Source: Pleodorina starrii (taxonomy: Eukaryota; Chlorophyta; Chlorophyceae; Chlamydomonadales; Volvocaceae). From it: a stretch of 64,000 bases of DNA. The stretch lies in assembly GCA_030267565.1 (NCBI GenBank), contig BRXU01000019.1, positions 1,104,501-1,168,500 of the forward strand, read 5' to 3'. The notes below the pieces were generated by a model. The model had not been told where the DNA came from. It saw only the letters and a list, made by a program, of their open reading frames with translations, and ran no database searches. Below are positions 11,545 to 24,595 of this stretch, piece after piece. The translations under genes were made by a program, and so were the position numbers. The first letter of the stretch is position 1. Every line of letters starts with the position of its first letter.

Positions 11545-14500
11545 TTACACAACGGTGGCGGCGACGGTGGCTGCAGAGGCAGAGCCCGGCCGTGCCTTGA
11601 AGCTGTCGGAAGCGGCCATTGCCGCCGCGGCGGCGCCGTCCGTCACTGGGGATGCGGACGAGCTCGGACTGGAGCCGCTGGGGCCCGACTCCACCGGCGC
11701 CGCCGCCGCCGGCACCACCACGTGCGGCGGCGCCACTGTAATGGCCAGCGGCGGCACCGGCTTGTCGGCGACAACCAGGGCGGTCGTGGCGGCCTGCTTG
11801 ATGTACGGCGGTACGACAGAGTAGTCGCCGTCTTCGTCTTCCTTGCCACTGGTCGTGTCGTCGACCACCATATTGCCTGCACGTGCACGTGCGCGCGTGT
11901 GTGTGTTTGTGTTTGCATTCATGTGGTCAAGTGTGGGGTTGGGGTTGGCCAGGGTAGCGGGTGGGGTGGGAATGGGTGGCAGTTCCAAGGGCGGGTGCTC
12001 CCCATTGCTGTGCGGGTGCTTCCCATTTGAGACGCGTCCGGGGACCAAACCCAAACACACACTCGTCCCGGCACTCCGGCAGCAGCTCCCTGACTGACCA
12101 GCCGCATACCCTAAAGCCCACAACCCACCCAACTGCACACCTCACCTCACCCTAGCTGGGTTCGTATGCTCATCCTACCCCGCCGTTTCATCCTACCCCG
12201 CCGCACAGCCACCCACACGCCAGCCAGCCAGCCAGCCATACACCACCCCCATCCCCACACGCACTCCATCCCAGCCCCCTTGGCCGCCCCCTCCTCTCGC
12301 CCCGCCAGCAGTCTTCTTCTGTTACTTGACCGTTCACGGGCTCCGGCCTATACGTGGATAACCCCCGCCAGCAGCCAACGGGCAGTCAGCAGCCAGCCAC
12401 TCACCGTGATTGGGTCCCGTGGTGGTGGGGTTGGACGAGTCCAGCGGGATGATCAGGTTGAGGATGAGGGCGGTCACGGCGCCGAAGGTAAAAGAGGTAC
12501 TCAGCACCAAGATGATCGCGTCACGGATGCCGCGCACGCCCTTCGACATGTTCTGCATGTATCAACACACATTCGGGAGGGGGTTGGACAACGGGGGCGT
12601 TGGGGGAGGTTGGGAACTGGGAAGCGGTGAGTGGGAGGCAAGCGAGACGGCGGGAAGGGAGGAGGAGACCGGGGACCGGGGACTTGGGCGCTGGGCAGGA
12701 GCAGGGGCAGGTTTGGGCGGGCGGCCGAGCTTAAAGGCGGCAGTGTATCCCCAACCCCAACCCAAAACCCAACAAAACACACTCCCCCCAAAAGCACATC
12801 GGGCGCTCCGTCCGGACCCCAAATCTCCGGTTGCTGCGTGAAGGCAGTCCCCGGGACCTTCCGCCCACACCGCTTGCCTCCGTCACTCCACCTCCGGAGG
12901 TTTCCCTATCCAGAGCCCCTGCGCCCGTGGCGTCCCTGCACCGCCGCCCCCGCGCCGAGCAACCGCCGCCCCACCCCCCGCGCGCCAGTTGCCTAGCCTA
13001 CCGGTGTGACAGGCCACAGGTTGTTCGTCGCCCACTGCGGCACCAGTTCCACTCCGAAGGCCAGCGCCAGGGAGCAAGCCAGAATGAAGCGGGAGCGGCG
13101 AGTCAGCGGGTCGCCGTTGATAATGATCTTGATGCCCGAGGCAATCACTGCAGCACCCATACCAAACCCAGGAGGCTCAGTCAGTATCTCAGCAGTACCA
13201 AAAGGCGAGGAAGTTGGAAAGAAGCGAACCCAGTACAAGGAGGTGGGGCAGAGATAATGGCAGAGCATGAGTCAGCACCCGATTATGAACGTCTTTCGAT
13301 TGGGGGGGCTTGGTCCTCGCTGGTCGGGGTTCCTTCTCCGCACCAGGACCCGCCCGCTTTCCATGTTCCGGACCGATTCCAGTCCCTCGAGGGCCCCGGG
13401 GTAGCACAGGCCAGCACAGGCGCAACACTCACCGTTGGCGAACAGGAAGGTGGTCATGCCGCCCAGCACGGCCTCGGGAATGGTGGTGATCCAGGCGCCA
13501 ACCTTGCCTGCGCGGTTTGCGCGAGAGGGAGGGGGTGAGGGAGGGAATGGGGGAGGAATGGATGTCGGGAAGGCGCGGGGTTCGCATCGCACATCGTCTT
13601 TGAAATTGTAGGGGACAAGAAGCTTATCCGCGAGCAAGTCCTTCCCCCCTCCCCGTAGGCGATCCTCACCCAGAATGCCGAGCAGGAGGAGCCAGAAGGC
13701 CTGCAGCAGAGGGAAGAGGTGGAGCGGGAAGAGACCCGGGGGCCAGACGGGGCTAGTGTGAAGGGTGAAGAGTGAGGTGAGCGGGGCTCCCGAGGTGGGG
13801 GTTGGCTCGCTCGAGCTGCAGCCGGTCCGGTGTCAAGTGTCAAAGGGTGCGCGCCTGGCGCCCTGGCTGTGCTTCTCTCGCCTGCCTCCCTTCGTGTGCT
13901 CGTATCAGCCCGGGGGAGCATTGCGCGCTGGCGGCAGTCAGATCGGAAGGCTGGAGTGTGGTGTGTGTTTGGCGTCGGTGCTACTACCGTAGTCCTGATT
14001 GACGTCGGCGGGCGGCGGTATACAGCAACAGCGCCGGCAGGCAATCCTCCTCCGAGTCCAGGGTCCCCTCTGTAAAGCCGACTCATTAAAGCTGCAACCG
14101 ACAGCATGTTGTTGCGTCAAGAGTTGCATGGGGCGCCGGAATGATGGGCGGGGCGCACGGGAGCTGCCATTGCTTGCGTGTGAAATTGGGGCACGGGGGT
14201 TGGGACGCGTGCCCCCAGAGGGTGTGCGCAGCTTGGCTGCTGCGCGAGGCAGGCGACCAACCGGGTTCAAGGGCTGCCGCACCCACTCACCGCCGCAAAG
14301 CCGGCCTGACGACTAGCCACGTTGGTCAGCGATATGACACCTGTGGACCGATCAGGGGCGGGCGAGTTGGCGGAGGAGCGTGTGAGGGGGCAGGCGAGGT
14401 AGGGCAGGGCACCTGGTCAGCCAAACAGTCTCTTCTCCGCCCGCCCGCCTGCCGCGCCCCCCAGCAGCATCGACCAGCACCTCACCGTTGTTCTGGGCGA

Positions 14501-17500
14501 AGGTGGTGAGTGGCAGGGAGGTTGCGAGCGCAGAGAAGAGACCGCTGAGACCGTCATTCAGCAGCGCCCCCTTGATGCGGCGGGTGGCGTCCGTTCCGTC
14601 GGCCGCCATGCGGGAAGCCTCCAGAGTGGCAATCGTGTCGCCCACCGTCTCAATCGACGTGATGATAAACACGATGCAGAGCGGCACAATGGCGGGCGCA
14701 TAAAAGCCTGCACGTGCCACGTGACGACGGGGGCCGGGACAGGAGGGTTATAGGGTTTTAGGGGGTCTAGGAGGTTACAGGAGAGCATTGTCCGGGCCAG
14801 GGAATGGTTAGGAGGGTTTTGGGGGATGTGAAGAACCTTCGGAGCGGCGAAGTACGTTTCCAACGCACTGTGTTCCTCAAGGCTTGCGGGGTTTTGCCAT
14901 CGTCATGTTACCCTTCAGACACTTCAGGGTTTTGTCCGTAGCAGGAGGGAATGTGTTTTCCTACAGATGACGCCCCTGGACGTGCATGGGCGCATTCAGT
15001 GATGCCGCAGGTGTTATGTGGCGCACCGCCCGTCCATGCAGCAGATGGAACCGAAAGGCCATACGTTTGTAGCGCACACGCGCAGGCTGCAGGCTGCAGG
15101 CCCAGCGGACCCCGCCATGCTCTGTTCCAAACCCCAACGCTCACAAGCTGCGTGCCGGTCCTGCGTTCCCGCCCGCTCACCAATTGGGAAGGTCTTGGTC
15201 CACAAAAAGGTGATTCCGGGCGCCATGTCGATCTTGGTCGTGGTCACGTACTTCTTGCCCTTGAACTTGATGCAGGCGGCAATCATGTAGCCGAACAGGA
15301 GCGCCAGGATCACGGAGGCGTTGCGCATGAAGGGCGAGCCGAAGACCTCCAGTACAATAATTGAGCTGCAGAGGTGAAACAGCACAGCAGGAATGAGCGC
15401 GGAGGGGTAAATGAGAGCGGGAAGGAGAGAGCGCAGGTGAGGGAGCTCGGGACGGGAGAGTGCGTCCGTCCGTCAGTCAGTCAGTCAGGCAGGCAGCAGA
15501 CGGGACGATCGGCGGTAAGCGTAGGGGAGTGTGGGGGCGTTTTCCCATCGCCCTTGGCAGGGGGAAGGGGCCGCAACGGCTCGAGGCAGGGTGAGGGGAC
15601 AGGGCAACGGGAGCTTTGGGAAAAGGGAGCGTTCGCTGCATGTGGCTCGAACTGCGTCGCACCGCCCACCGCGCTCACCACTGCACCCCACCACCGGAGG
15701 CAATAGGTGACCCCACCTCAACAGAACAGCAACAACCCCTTTCCTGTCAGCGCCCCGCCCCGCCCCGCCCCCGGCCCCGGCGAGATTCCTCCACCCCCTT
15801 CCACCCCCAGCGTCCCCTCCGTTCCACCGCTGCGGACGCCCCCCACCTAATAATTACGCCCTCCCTTACTTATTATTTCCCGTACTCACAAGAAGACGAT
15901 GAAACCCAGTCCGATGTACTGCTGCGCTCCAAAGGGCAAAAAGACCTCCGTCTTGGTCTTGTCACCACAGTTGACGCCGGGGCTCACATAGCACGTGCCG
16001 GTCTTGTAAATCATGGTGCCATTCGCATACTTGCCGTTGGGCAGCAGGCAGGAGGTGGAGGTGGGGCCGTGCAGGTAGTTGTCCGCACAGAACGCGCCAC
16101 CGCCCCAGTTCTGCGAGCGAGGAGGAGAAAGACACAGCGGGACGGAGTGAGAGGGAGAGAGAGACAGAGGAGAAGGAGAGTGAGGTGCAGGTAGGGCGGG
16201 TGAAGACAAGGAAGACGAAGAGGAGCACATTTGGGTGAGTAAAATGGGAAAAGGGTGCACCGGAGTAAGGCGGGGTGCACCCGACCGCGATCCGCCCCGT
16301 TGCTCCCTGCCTAACTCCATACATCAACCGCACATACACACCAAGCGCAAGCCCAGGTCCAACCCCCAAGCCCACGCCGCCGCATCCCTGCCACGGCCCT
16401 GGCAGCCCAAGCCCCGGCTCTCACACCTTGAAGCCCGCGCCAATCAGGTGCACACCGATTAGCATAATGACAACGCCACACACAATGGGCGGGAAAATCT
16501 TCTTGATCATGCGGATTGGGAAGAAGCTAAGGAGCGAGGGGATGATGGAGCAGAGCATCAGAGTGCCCAGCAGTTTGCCGTACGCCTCCTCAAACGTGTT
16601 GCCGTGCTCCTTCATCAGGGTATTGATCACAGATGTGGCGATGGGCACCGTGGTGAACGACCTGCGAAGAAATCCAATAGAGGAAAAGAAACAGAGCCGA
16701 CGTCGGTTCACCGCAAACAAAACCGCAGGCGTGCGGGGTACGGGCCGCGTGGGGTTGGGTTGTGGGGTTCGCTCCAGGCGGGCTCAGATCACCGCAACGG
16801 AGCAGTTGGGGTCGTATTGGACGCCCGATCGCACTGCATCGGCCAAGACCGGCTCACATGGAGGTCGTATGGGACCAAAGCACGGCGGGTTGTGTGAGTT
16901 ATGCGGCGGGGCCGGGTTGGGTCGGACCGCGAATTCCGTTACCGCCAGAGTCACTGGCCGCATCCGGGGACTGGCCTGGCAGCCGCAAGCCGCAAGGTTC
17001 TCGGCCTCGCAGACCATCCCCAAGTGCCAGGCAGTACTACTGTCAGAGGTCTCTAGACCTCGGCAGCGCCCAAACGACAACGGCGCCACACAACCCTTCG
17101 GTGTTGGCGCCAACACCGATGCCGACCCCGGGACCCTACTCACACGCCCATGCAGCTGAGCACCCCGGCTCCCAGCTGGAACGGAGTCCGGAATAAGCGG
17201 AAGCCAGCCACCTGGAAGAACGTCATGATGCCACAAACGATCAGGGCAGCCTGCACCAAATCTGAGGGAGGGAGGGGCGGAAGGGGCAGCGGGCGGGCCG
17301 CGCCGGTCAGGAGGTGTTAAGGAGGTTGAAGGTAGGGCTGGCTCTGGGCAGGGCGGGCACATGGAACAGTCCCAATTGATTGCGTCTGGGTTGGCGGGAA
17401 GGATGTCGTTGGGGAGGACAGGTTGAGTAGGCAGAACGGCCCGGGGGCAGGGGGAAGGGGGGAAGGGGTCGGCGCTGCTGCCGCCGCACGCAGGTACGAG

Positions 17501-18648
17501 GGAGGCGAGGTGCTCACTGCGCTGATGAGATGCTGGTGGTCAAAAATCAGACATCGAACAGATCCGGTGTCCCATTCTAGGAGACTGGCCCGCATTCGGT
17601 CGAATGCGTACTTCTTGGGGTCCTTTCAATGGGCTCCAGACCCGCGCAAGGAAGGAAGGAAGGGTGGAGGTTGTGGGGCAACTTATGAGCGCGCGTGTTT
17701 GGCGACAAGGGAGGCACGGACTGCCCAAAAGCGGTAAAATCGGGCGAAAGGAAGGGGCATGAACGATTGGGGATAGGGGGCACCACGGCATACCGATTCA
17801 CGCGCGCGGGCGGTGTGTGTGTGTGTGTGTTTGGTTCCGTGCTCGCGTGTTTGTACGTGTGCGCGTGTGTACGCACGCACGAACACCAGTACGTACAGCG
17901 CTGGATCTCCGACGGGTCTCCCTTAGCGTAGGGGATGCTGGTTCCCGGCCGTACTCCAATTGCCAGGTTCGAGATGAGCAGCGGCGGCGTAATGAGGCCT
18001 CCCACCATAGCGAGGGCGTGCTGGAGGCCCATTACGAGCGCGACGAAAATTCCTGTTGGGGAACCGCGACGACGGGGCGCGACAAGCTTGTCACTTCAGG
18101 GAGTTTTGGCAGCAATGGGCACGTTTTACTAAACTGGAGCGGCAACTTTGCAATACAGTACCTGTGAACACATGCCACAAGTGGATACAATAGACATTGG
18201 CAGCATTTCCCTTAAGGGCTTGTATGCCGGATAGACTACACCCTAGCCCATAAACGGCCTTTGAATGGATGCACAGTCGCCAAATATAATATAGTCAATA
18301 AAGCTATAACGCGAGATCCTGGTAGGTAAAGAGACGCTGCGCTTTCATGTTGCGCTTCATGTAGCGAGCGCAGCTGCCAAGCGCGGGGCGCCTCACCAAG
18401 AAACTCGTGGACGCCAAAGAAGCGCGGCGGAGGTACTCCTCTGCCCTTCCGGAAGAATGGGAAAACAGGCTGCGGAGGCAGCATTAAAAATACCGCATTC
18501 GTTAGACAACCCCAACGTCAAAAGCCCCTCGGGCGAAGTCCGCCCTTCCTGGCGCCCTCTGTCTTACCATGCAGAGGTACCTCATGTCATACGTGCCGAC
18601 CAAAAGCTCCCTTACGGGGCGATTCCTTATCTCCTCAAGCAGACTCAT
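11545..18648 (-). CDS. xanthine/uric acid permease, NAT/NCS2 family (UapA-type)
   Basis: Fourteen exons read right to left: 18568-18648, 18397-18469, 17897-18052, 17144-17261, 16427-16661, 15890-16110, 15181-15365, 14486-14707, 14291-14340, 13670-13700, 13433-13507, 13002-13147, 12405-12552 and 11545-11876. Every phase closes, giving 690 aa. The protein is a plasma-membrane purine symporter with about 14 membrane spans. TM1 holds the family QH motif (ALVMGLQHALAMVGG, Q62-H63). TM8 carries ITSIETVGDT, matching the conserved FxExxGD substrate motif. The NAT signature spans the exon 8-9 junction as QNNGVISLTN (428-437). A Cys-rich extracellular loop (NWGGGAFCADNYLHG...) and a long soluble C-tail match fungal UapA/UapC and algal homologues rather than plant NATs. 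The likely substrates are xanthine and uric acid, used as nitrogen sources. Confidence 0.9.
11882..11920 (+). repeat. GT-rich microsatellite in permease intron 13
   Basis: Runs of GTGCGCGTGTGTGTGTTTGTG close to the acceptor of intron 13, read as CA-rich on the gene strand. Confidence 0.6.
14743..14764 (+). repeat. telomere-like TAGGGTTTTAGGG tract
   Basis: TATAGGGTTTTAGGGGG in permease intron 7. It resembles the TTTTAGGG telomere unit known from Chlamydomonas. Confidence 0.45.
17813..17830 (+). repeat. (GT)n microsatellite
   Basis: Nine GT units in permease intron 3. Confidence 0.9.
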
Positions 18649-20483
18649 TGTTGTTTTCAACCGGCCTAAAATCCCGACGGATTGAAATGTAAAGCAAACG
18701 CAGGATGAGTTACTGATATGTAATTTGTGACTCACAGTGAGCGGATGAAGGACGGGTCGGGGCTAAACCGGTCTGTCGTCGCTCTTCCGACTTTGCAGTC
18801 GTAGCGCCGGTGAAACGCCAAGATAAGTGTCCTATTCAAGAGCGATCTTTGCTTCAACTAGGAGCAGGAATGCCTGTGATGAGGAAGAAAGCAGAATTTG
18901 GCAGCTCCCAATATAGCCATCCTTGATGTACGGACGTATGACAAATGTGATCGTCACTGGACACTGGCGGCCACCGTTGAGCCCACGTAAAACTCGGACA
19001 AAGCAAAAATGAATTTTACGAAACATTCATAGACACATTTATGTTTATAAAGCGCTTGGAGAAAGGTTCAGAGAATGTACGGTCCCTCTGGACGTCGTCC
19101 ATCAATCTTAGTCTGCCACATTCATTCATTTCGATGCCGAGACGCAACCGTTAGGAACATAAATTCGATACGAGGCCAATCATTTACATGTTCAAAGCTC
19201 ACACTCCGAGCAAACGTGAATGCCTGCAGGACTTTTCCGTAAGGCGGGCTAAGACAGTTTTTGCCTGGGGAGATAACTTACGCACGTGGATATCCAATCG
19301 TTGCGCTAAACGTCTATCACCGACTCACGGTTGCCAGTGTTAGGGTTCTGCCTAGGGTTCTGTGTGAACGTTTTGATTGTGCATATTTGCCACTCTTGCC
19401 CACCAAAGTTAGTAGGGGCTTCAGGATAATAATATATATATATATATGAATCGCGTGCTTAAGGAATGTCGCTCCTCATTTCCATTTGCGCTCTTCTGGC
19501 GGACACCGCATAGACGAGGCGATAGTCTTGAGTTTTGCTGCGCCTCATACAACATCGCGCCTGATCGCACCCTATCGGCTAACACACTTCCAGAAGTTGC
19601 GGTTTTCATCTCGTGTTCATCGGTGTATTACTTCGCACATCATGGTCAACAATGCCTATGCAGCAGAAGTCAAATGAGCATATACCCTGTCCCTGAGTTG
19701 CCGCGCCCTCTCCTATCATGGACACTGCCTGCCTGCGTGTGTCGCCCGCGGAACCAACGCCGCCCGCATGCATACAATGACACAAATGCAGAGGCGTGGT
19801 CCGCATGTTAACGGAATCCACCCAAATGGGCGAAGGGGATCTCGGCGCGAAGGAAACTGCACGAAACTGCGCCCCTGCAACTTGCCCTGGCCCCCGTCTG
19901 AACGCGCGACGGGCCGCACCGCACCGCACTGCACAACGCAGTCCGCTTCACTGCGCCGAGTCGACAGCCGTTGGGCCGATCCGCCCTGTAAGCAAGCCCC
20001 CCAGGACACTCGCCGTCCGGCCACGTGCCATAACCGTGTCAGGGCAGCTGCATGCGCAATGCAAGCAGGGCTCCCACACCGTACAGCTACCGTATGTGTA
20101 CGACACTGCGGGTCTGTCACGTTCCCGCCCGAACGGCCTCTGCACAGCAGCGGCCAATTGCCCCAATAAGAACGAGCCGATCCGTATCACCCTCGGCTGA
20201 TGCCATGTCGGGGCTTACCAAACGGCCCCCAAAGCGCCACCCACCTTGCTGCCGACGCCTGACGCCCAGGCGCGTCGTCTGGCTGCGCTTCCCTGTTGCC
20301 CTTCAGGTCGTCTCCGCCGCTGTGCACGGCCCGCTAGCCCGCTGGCTGTACCTTTCCGCGGCTGTGTTGGAGCCCACTGTCATACCAACAACACTCGAGG
20401 CATCGCGAGGTCGCGAGGGGAACGACCCCTTTCATTACCCTTCTCGAGGGAGGGCCTGTGATGTCTCGCCTTCTCGAGGGACA
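18649..20483. other. intergenic: permease upstream region and reductase-like 3' flank
   Basis: The part near 18649-19450 is AT-richer and probably carries the permease promoter on the minus strand. An (AT)n tract lies at 19431-19447. The remainder is GC-rich with no credible frame. I could not pick out a TATA box with confidence. Confidence 0.4.
19431..19447. repeat. (AT)n microsatellite
   Basis: Alternating AT run of 17 bp upstream of the permease. Confidence 0.85.
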
Positions 20484-20488
20484 TCACA
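20457..20488. other. 9-bp stem hairpin over the stop codon of the reductase-like gene
   Basis: TGTGATGTC (20457-20465) pairs perfectly with GACATCACA (20480-20488) across a 14-nt loop. The stop codon (20484-20486 on the minus strand) lies in the stem. CCTTCTCGAGGGA is also duplicated directly at 20439-20451 and 20469-20481. Confidence 0.5.
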
Positions 20489-23387
20489 CACGGACCACCA
20501 CCAGCCGCTGAGAGACCTCGAGCCCCAGATCCCGCTGCAGCGCAGCCCAGAAGCCGCAGCCCTCCCCGCCCATCAGCTGCGCCGGCGTCACCACACCGCC
20601 CCCGCCATCATCGCCGCAGCCGCCGTCGCCCGCCTCCCATCGCGCTTCGCACGGCCCCGGCTGCTGCCGCGCCCCAGACCCCAGCCCCAAACCTCCGCCC
20701 GGACCCGGCCTCGATCCCGGCGCTCCCATAACCGCCTCCGCCTCCGCCTCCGCTTCCGCCGGCTTTGCCATCAGCGCCAGGGCCGCATGCACCAGACACG
20801 CGGATGTGAGGTTGCGCCACTGACCCGGAGCGGGTCCCGCCACACGCATCTGAAGCCCCAGGGTGCACCCGCCAGGCCCCAGGGCCTGACGTCCGGCCCC
20901 ATCTCCACCACCACCACAGGCCTCCGCCTCTCCCCCAGCCCCTGCTGATGCCGCCGGGCTAGCCGGCGCCGGCTCCGCCGCGGCGGCGGCGGCCACGGTG
21001 GTCGCTGGCGGTGTCGCCGTCAGCAGGATCTCAAAGCGCAGCTCCGAAGCCGCCCGTACCGCCCGTGCGTCGTCGTTCGTGAACACGCCCAGCGTCAGTG
21101 CGGGCGCCGCGAGCCGCAGCAGCCGCCGCACGCCCGCCCAGCGCCGCGCCGCCGCCAGCAGCAGCACCGCGCTGGGAAGCAAAGCCGCCCCCACCAGCAC
21201 CAGCCAAAAGGCACCGGTCAGCAGCAGGGGCGCGGCCAGGAGCGCCACCGCGGCGCGGCGCAGCGTAAGCGTCGGCAGCGGCAGCACCATGCGCGAGTCC
21301 AGCTGCGGCGGCAGCCCCGTGGTCGAGGCGCTCCCGCCAGCTCCAGCCCCGGCTGGACCCGCCTCCCGCAGCGCACCTGGCGTCGTCGGCGTGCTGGCGC
21401 CCTGCTGCTGCATCTGCACCGTCGATTGCGGCATCAGCTGCTGCTTCTGGAGGGCTCTCCTGTTGTCTTTGCCTTGTTGCCGCTGCTGCTGTTGGCCTGG
21501 TGCTCGTCGCTGCTGCTGCCGCCGCTGCATATCTTTGCAGTGGCGCCAGTCGAAGAGGAACCTCTCCGCGTCGCCGCCGAGCGGAAAGGGAATGGTCCAG
21601 GCGGACAACTCCTGGCAGTGGTTCAGCCAGGGACCGGGACCGGGACCGGGGCTGGAGCTGGGAAGCGGCGCCGGTGGCGACAGCGGTAGCGACAGAGGCG
21701 GCGGCGTTTTGGGTGACGCGCCAGGCCGGGCGGCAGGGCCGCTGCCGGAGTCAGACCTGTGACGATTCCGCGACGACGGCGCCGCCGCCGGTGGTGTCTT
21801 CATGAGCAGCGCGTCAATCCACTTGGTACTTCTCGCACGGGGAAGGAAGGCGGAGGTGGGCACGGGCACCGCCCCGGAGTTGGTCTTGGATGCTTGAGGC
21901 AATGGAAGACCAGCCGGCCGGCGGCGTCGTGCTCCGGCTGCTGGCGGCCGTCCGGGGGAGGGTAGAAAACAAGAAGATACCGCAGCGAAGGGCAGGGCAC
22001 GGCGCCGAGGGGAGCTCGGTGCCCACACAGCCGTACATGCGCGACGCGTCTCCCCGGTTATGCAACCTGGTTACGGTATCCTGTCAAAATGACCCGGTAC
22101 GAGAACACGGTAAGCTCTGCAGCCGGCTGCCAGCGCCAGTTACTGCAGCGTATCAACCCCTACACGCAAGGACGCAACCAAGTACAGTACGGCACGTGAC
22201 GCGGCGCAGTAAGCACAGGCAGGCGTGGCAGCCCAACCCAGACGTTACGCCGTCGGAGCCCGTGGGGAGGTGCCCCGGTGCCCCTGTGCCGCGCGCGCTG
22301 CTCGCCTGAAGGCCGGGCCCTGCTGCCCCGGCCGCACCGCAAACACCTTGCGGACCCAGCGCGGAGAGGCGCCCAGAACATCCTCACAGCGCCGCTCCGT
22401 AATGGCCACCGCCACGTCCGGCACCGCGTAATCGAAGCCGCAGCCCGGCGCCAGCAGGACCCGGGCGGCGCGAGCCGCCGAGTCGAAGCGTTCCGCGATG
22501 TGGCACAGGGCGCCTGCCGCCGCGGGCGGCCAGGCACGGGGGCAGCCAGGTACGGGGCCTCGCGTTTGGGTGCCGTCCTACGGCGCTATGGGTGGAGAAC
22601 ACACGAGCTGCGCAAGACACCAAGAGGCCATCAGACGCTTCAACTGGTCGGATTGGGCTTTGGAGTTGCGGGACGGAGCCCGGCGCAGGGTTTTGATCCC
22701 GCGGGTCATGAGCGCCCGGTCCTGGGGTGCAGGAGTGCAGCTCCCACCCGCCCACCCACGCACCCGCCCACCCACACACCTGGCTTGGGCTGCAGGTCCG
22801 TGTAGTGGGCGCCCTCTGCGACACATGCGGCGATGACGGCGTCCGAGGCCGCGGCGCCGTCCGCTCGCACCGCGCTTGCCAGCACTGCGGTCGAAGCCGC
22901 CAGGGCGCGCAGCGCCTCCTCGTCGTACATGTCCACGGCCTGCTCGTACACGCTGACCTCGGGGCCGGGCCGCTCGCTGCCGCTGCCGCCGCCCCCGTCC
23001 CTCCGACAGCTGTCGAGGTCGCGGGGGGTGCTGCGCTGCGTCAAGGATGCCCGCAGGCCACGCAGCTTGTCGAGATCACGTCCCGCGAGAGCAATCCTGT
23101 GGAGCAGGGCGGAGCGGAGGGAAGCCGCGAGGCCGCCCCGGCGTACATGGCGTGTTGGGGTGTTCCAGAGATGTCGCTACCGGTGTGTGTGTGTGTGTGC
23201 ACGTTTGGGCGTTGTGCACAAAGCAAGGCTCATGTCAGGGCGGCTCTCCTGCGATTGACCCCACGCACCTGGCGCCAGGAGGTGCCCACAGCAGCAGCTG
23301 CCGAGCCGACAGGGCGCCGTAGGTCCCCGTGGCGCCTAGCAGCGCAATGTCGTAACGTCGGGGGTGGCCGTTTGCGGCGAGGGGCAT
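20484..23387 (-). CDS. saccharopine dehydrogenase-like oxidoreductase / trans-acting enoyl reductase-like protein
   Basis: Exon 1 (23269-23387) starts MPLAANGHPRRYDIALLGAT and contains the Rossmann loop GATGTYG. Exon 2 (22780-23096) joins in phase as GARIALAGRDLDKL and carries the family stretch AVIAACVAEGAHYTDLQ. Exon 3 (22347-22513) gives HIAERFDSAARA, then LLAPGCGFDY. The last exon lies in the open frame 20484-22028, but I could not fix its acceptor. It contains long Gln/Pro/Ala low-complexity sequence, a hydrophobic segment (about 21130-21280) and a C-terminus (LTSACLVHAALALM, GGVVTPAQLMG, LGLEVSQRLVVVRV) typical of SCCPDH-like proteins. These proteins associate with lipid droplets or membranes in other eukaryotes, and in mycobacteria act in lipid synthesis. 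The substrate is unknown. The low-complexity insertion makes it longer than the usual ~400-430 aa. Confidence 0.75.
21958..21990 (+). repeat. dispersed GATACCGCAGCGG repeat, antisense copy in an intron of the reductase-like gene
   Basis: GGGTAGAAAACAAGAAGATACCGCAGCG on the plus strand. The gene is on the minus strand, so its transcript reads a pyrimidine-rich TCTTCTTGTTTTCTACCC just upstream of candidate acceptors. Confidence 0.7.
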
Positions 23388-24399
23388 CGCTTGCAGGGGC
23401 GGGGCACTGCGCGGCGGCCTCCGTGACTGGACTTGGCTGATTGTTCTTGACCCGCGAACAAAACATGCGCGAGGGGAATTTGTGTGGATACATCAGTGGG
23501 CCCGTATGAAACGCAAGTCGGGATAAGACATGCGCCCGTATTGGTCCGCACCATTCGAGTCGTATGTACCAGACTCGGTCCTGACTCAAGCGTCCAAAGT
23601 CTAGGTCCCAAGGCAGAGGGCACCCAGGGATAACCCGTCGGGTTCTGACGTCCCAACTTTGACCGCTCCGCAGCGCCGTGGCTAGGGCAACCGGCGTGTG
23701 GGTGCACACGACACAGGCCCGGGTGGCCGCCTCGGCAGCCCGGCCGTGGCCTTTGGAAGGCGGCCGTCTTCGTGTCTTTCCCTCGGACGGAAAAGCACCA
23801 CCGCGCGTCAACCCAGTCAAATAGGTGTTTATATCGTCCAAAGTGCGAAGTCCATACACAGTTGGTATTAACCGGGGTTGGGATTCCCGCAGTCGTGTTG
23901 GGGCCCACGTTGGCTGCAACAGCGGGATGGTGCTGGGAGATGAAGTCCCCAGGATCACCACGCCCTCCCGCCGAACATAGACGGCCATACCTGAACAGCA
24001 GCCCCAACCTGCCCCAAGAAACAAGGTGCCCCATGGACCTCCTGTCTCTGCGTCCCATCTCCCGCGTCTGATCTTTACTGTCCCCCGCGCGGCTCTTGTG
24101 TTGGACGTCCTCTGTCCATCCTTGTTTTCCTTCCCGTCTCCGTCACTTTGTCTGCTCTCTGGCCCCTTCAAATGGCCACCCCTTGTTTTCGCTGTTTCCG
24201 CATTTTTGCAACAGTAAGTTCGTCCCATGTGTGGCATCCCTCATCTTTTATCCCTCTGCGGCACTCCGCCTCCGCCCTTTTTAGTGATCGGATCGTGCCC
24301 GCTGCTGGGCGCTCGTGCCGTTGCTTCGCTGACATGCGTGTTTTGCCTGATTGGGTCCGACGGAGGGTAGGAACGGGCTTCAGATGTCACAAGGGCGTT

Positions 24400-24595
24400 G
24401 TCGCAGGGATTGCCCTGACGGGGTCGCCGTTGCTAGTTCAGATGTCCCTGGCGGGTCTGCTGTGATAGTTGAAGATGTCCCTGGCGGGGTCGCCTGCGAC
24501 ACTTGCAGATGTTCCAGGCGGGGTCGCCTGCGACAGTTGAAGATGTCCCTGGCGGGTCTGCTGCGACACTTGCAGATGCCCCTGGTATGGCCGAC
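24400..24595. repeat. ~34-bp minisatellite, block A
   Basis: About four and a half units of 33-34 bp, each starting GATGTCCCTGGCGGG and ending CGACA(G/C)TTG(A/C)A, from about 24440 to 24595. A degenerate unit stands at 24400-24439. Confidence 0.8.
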
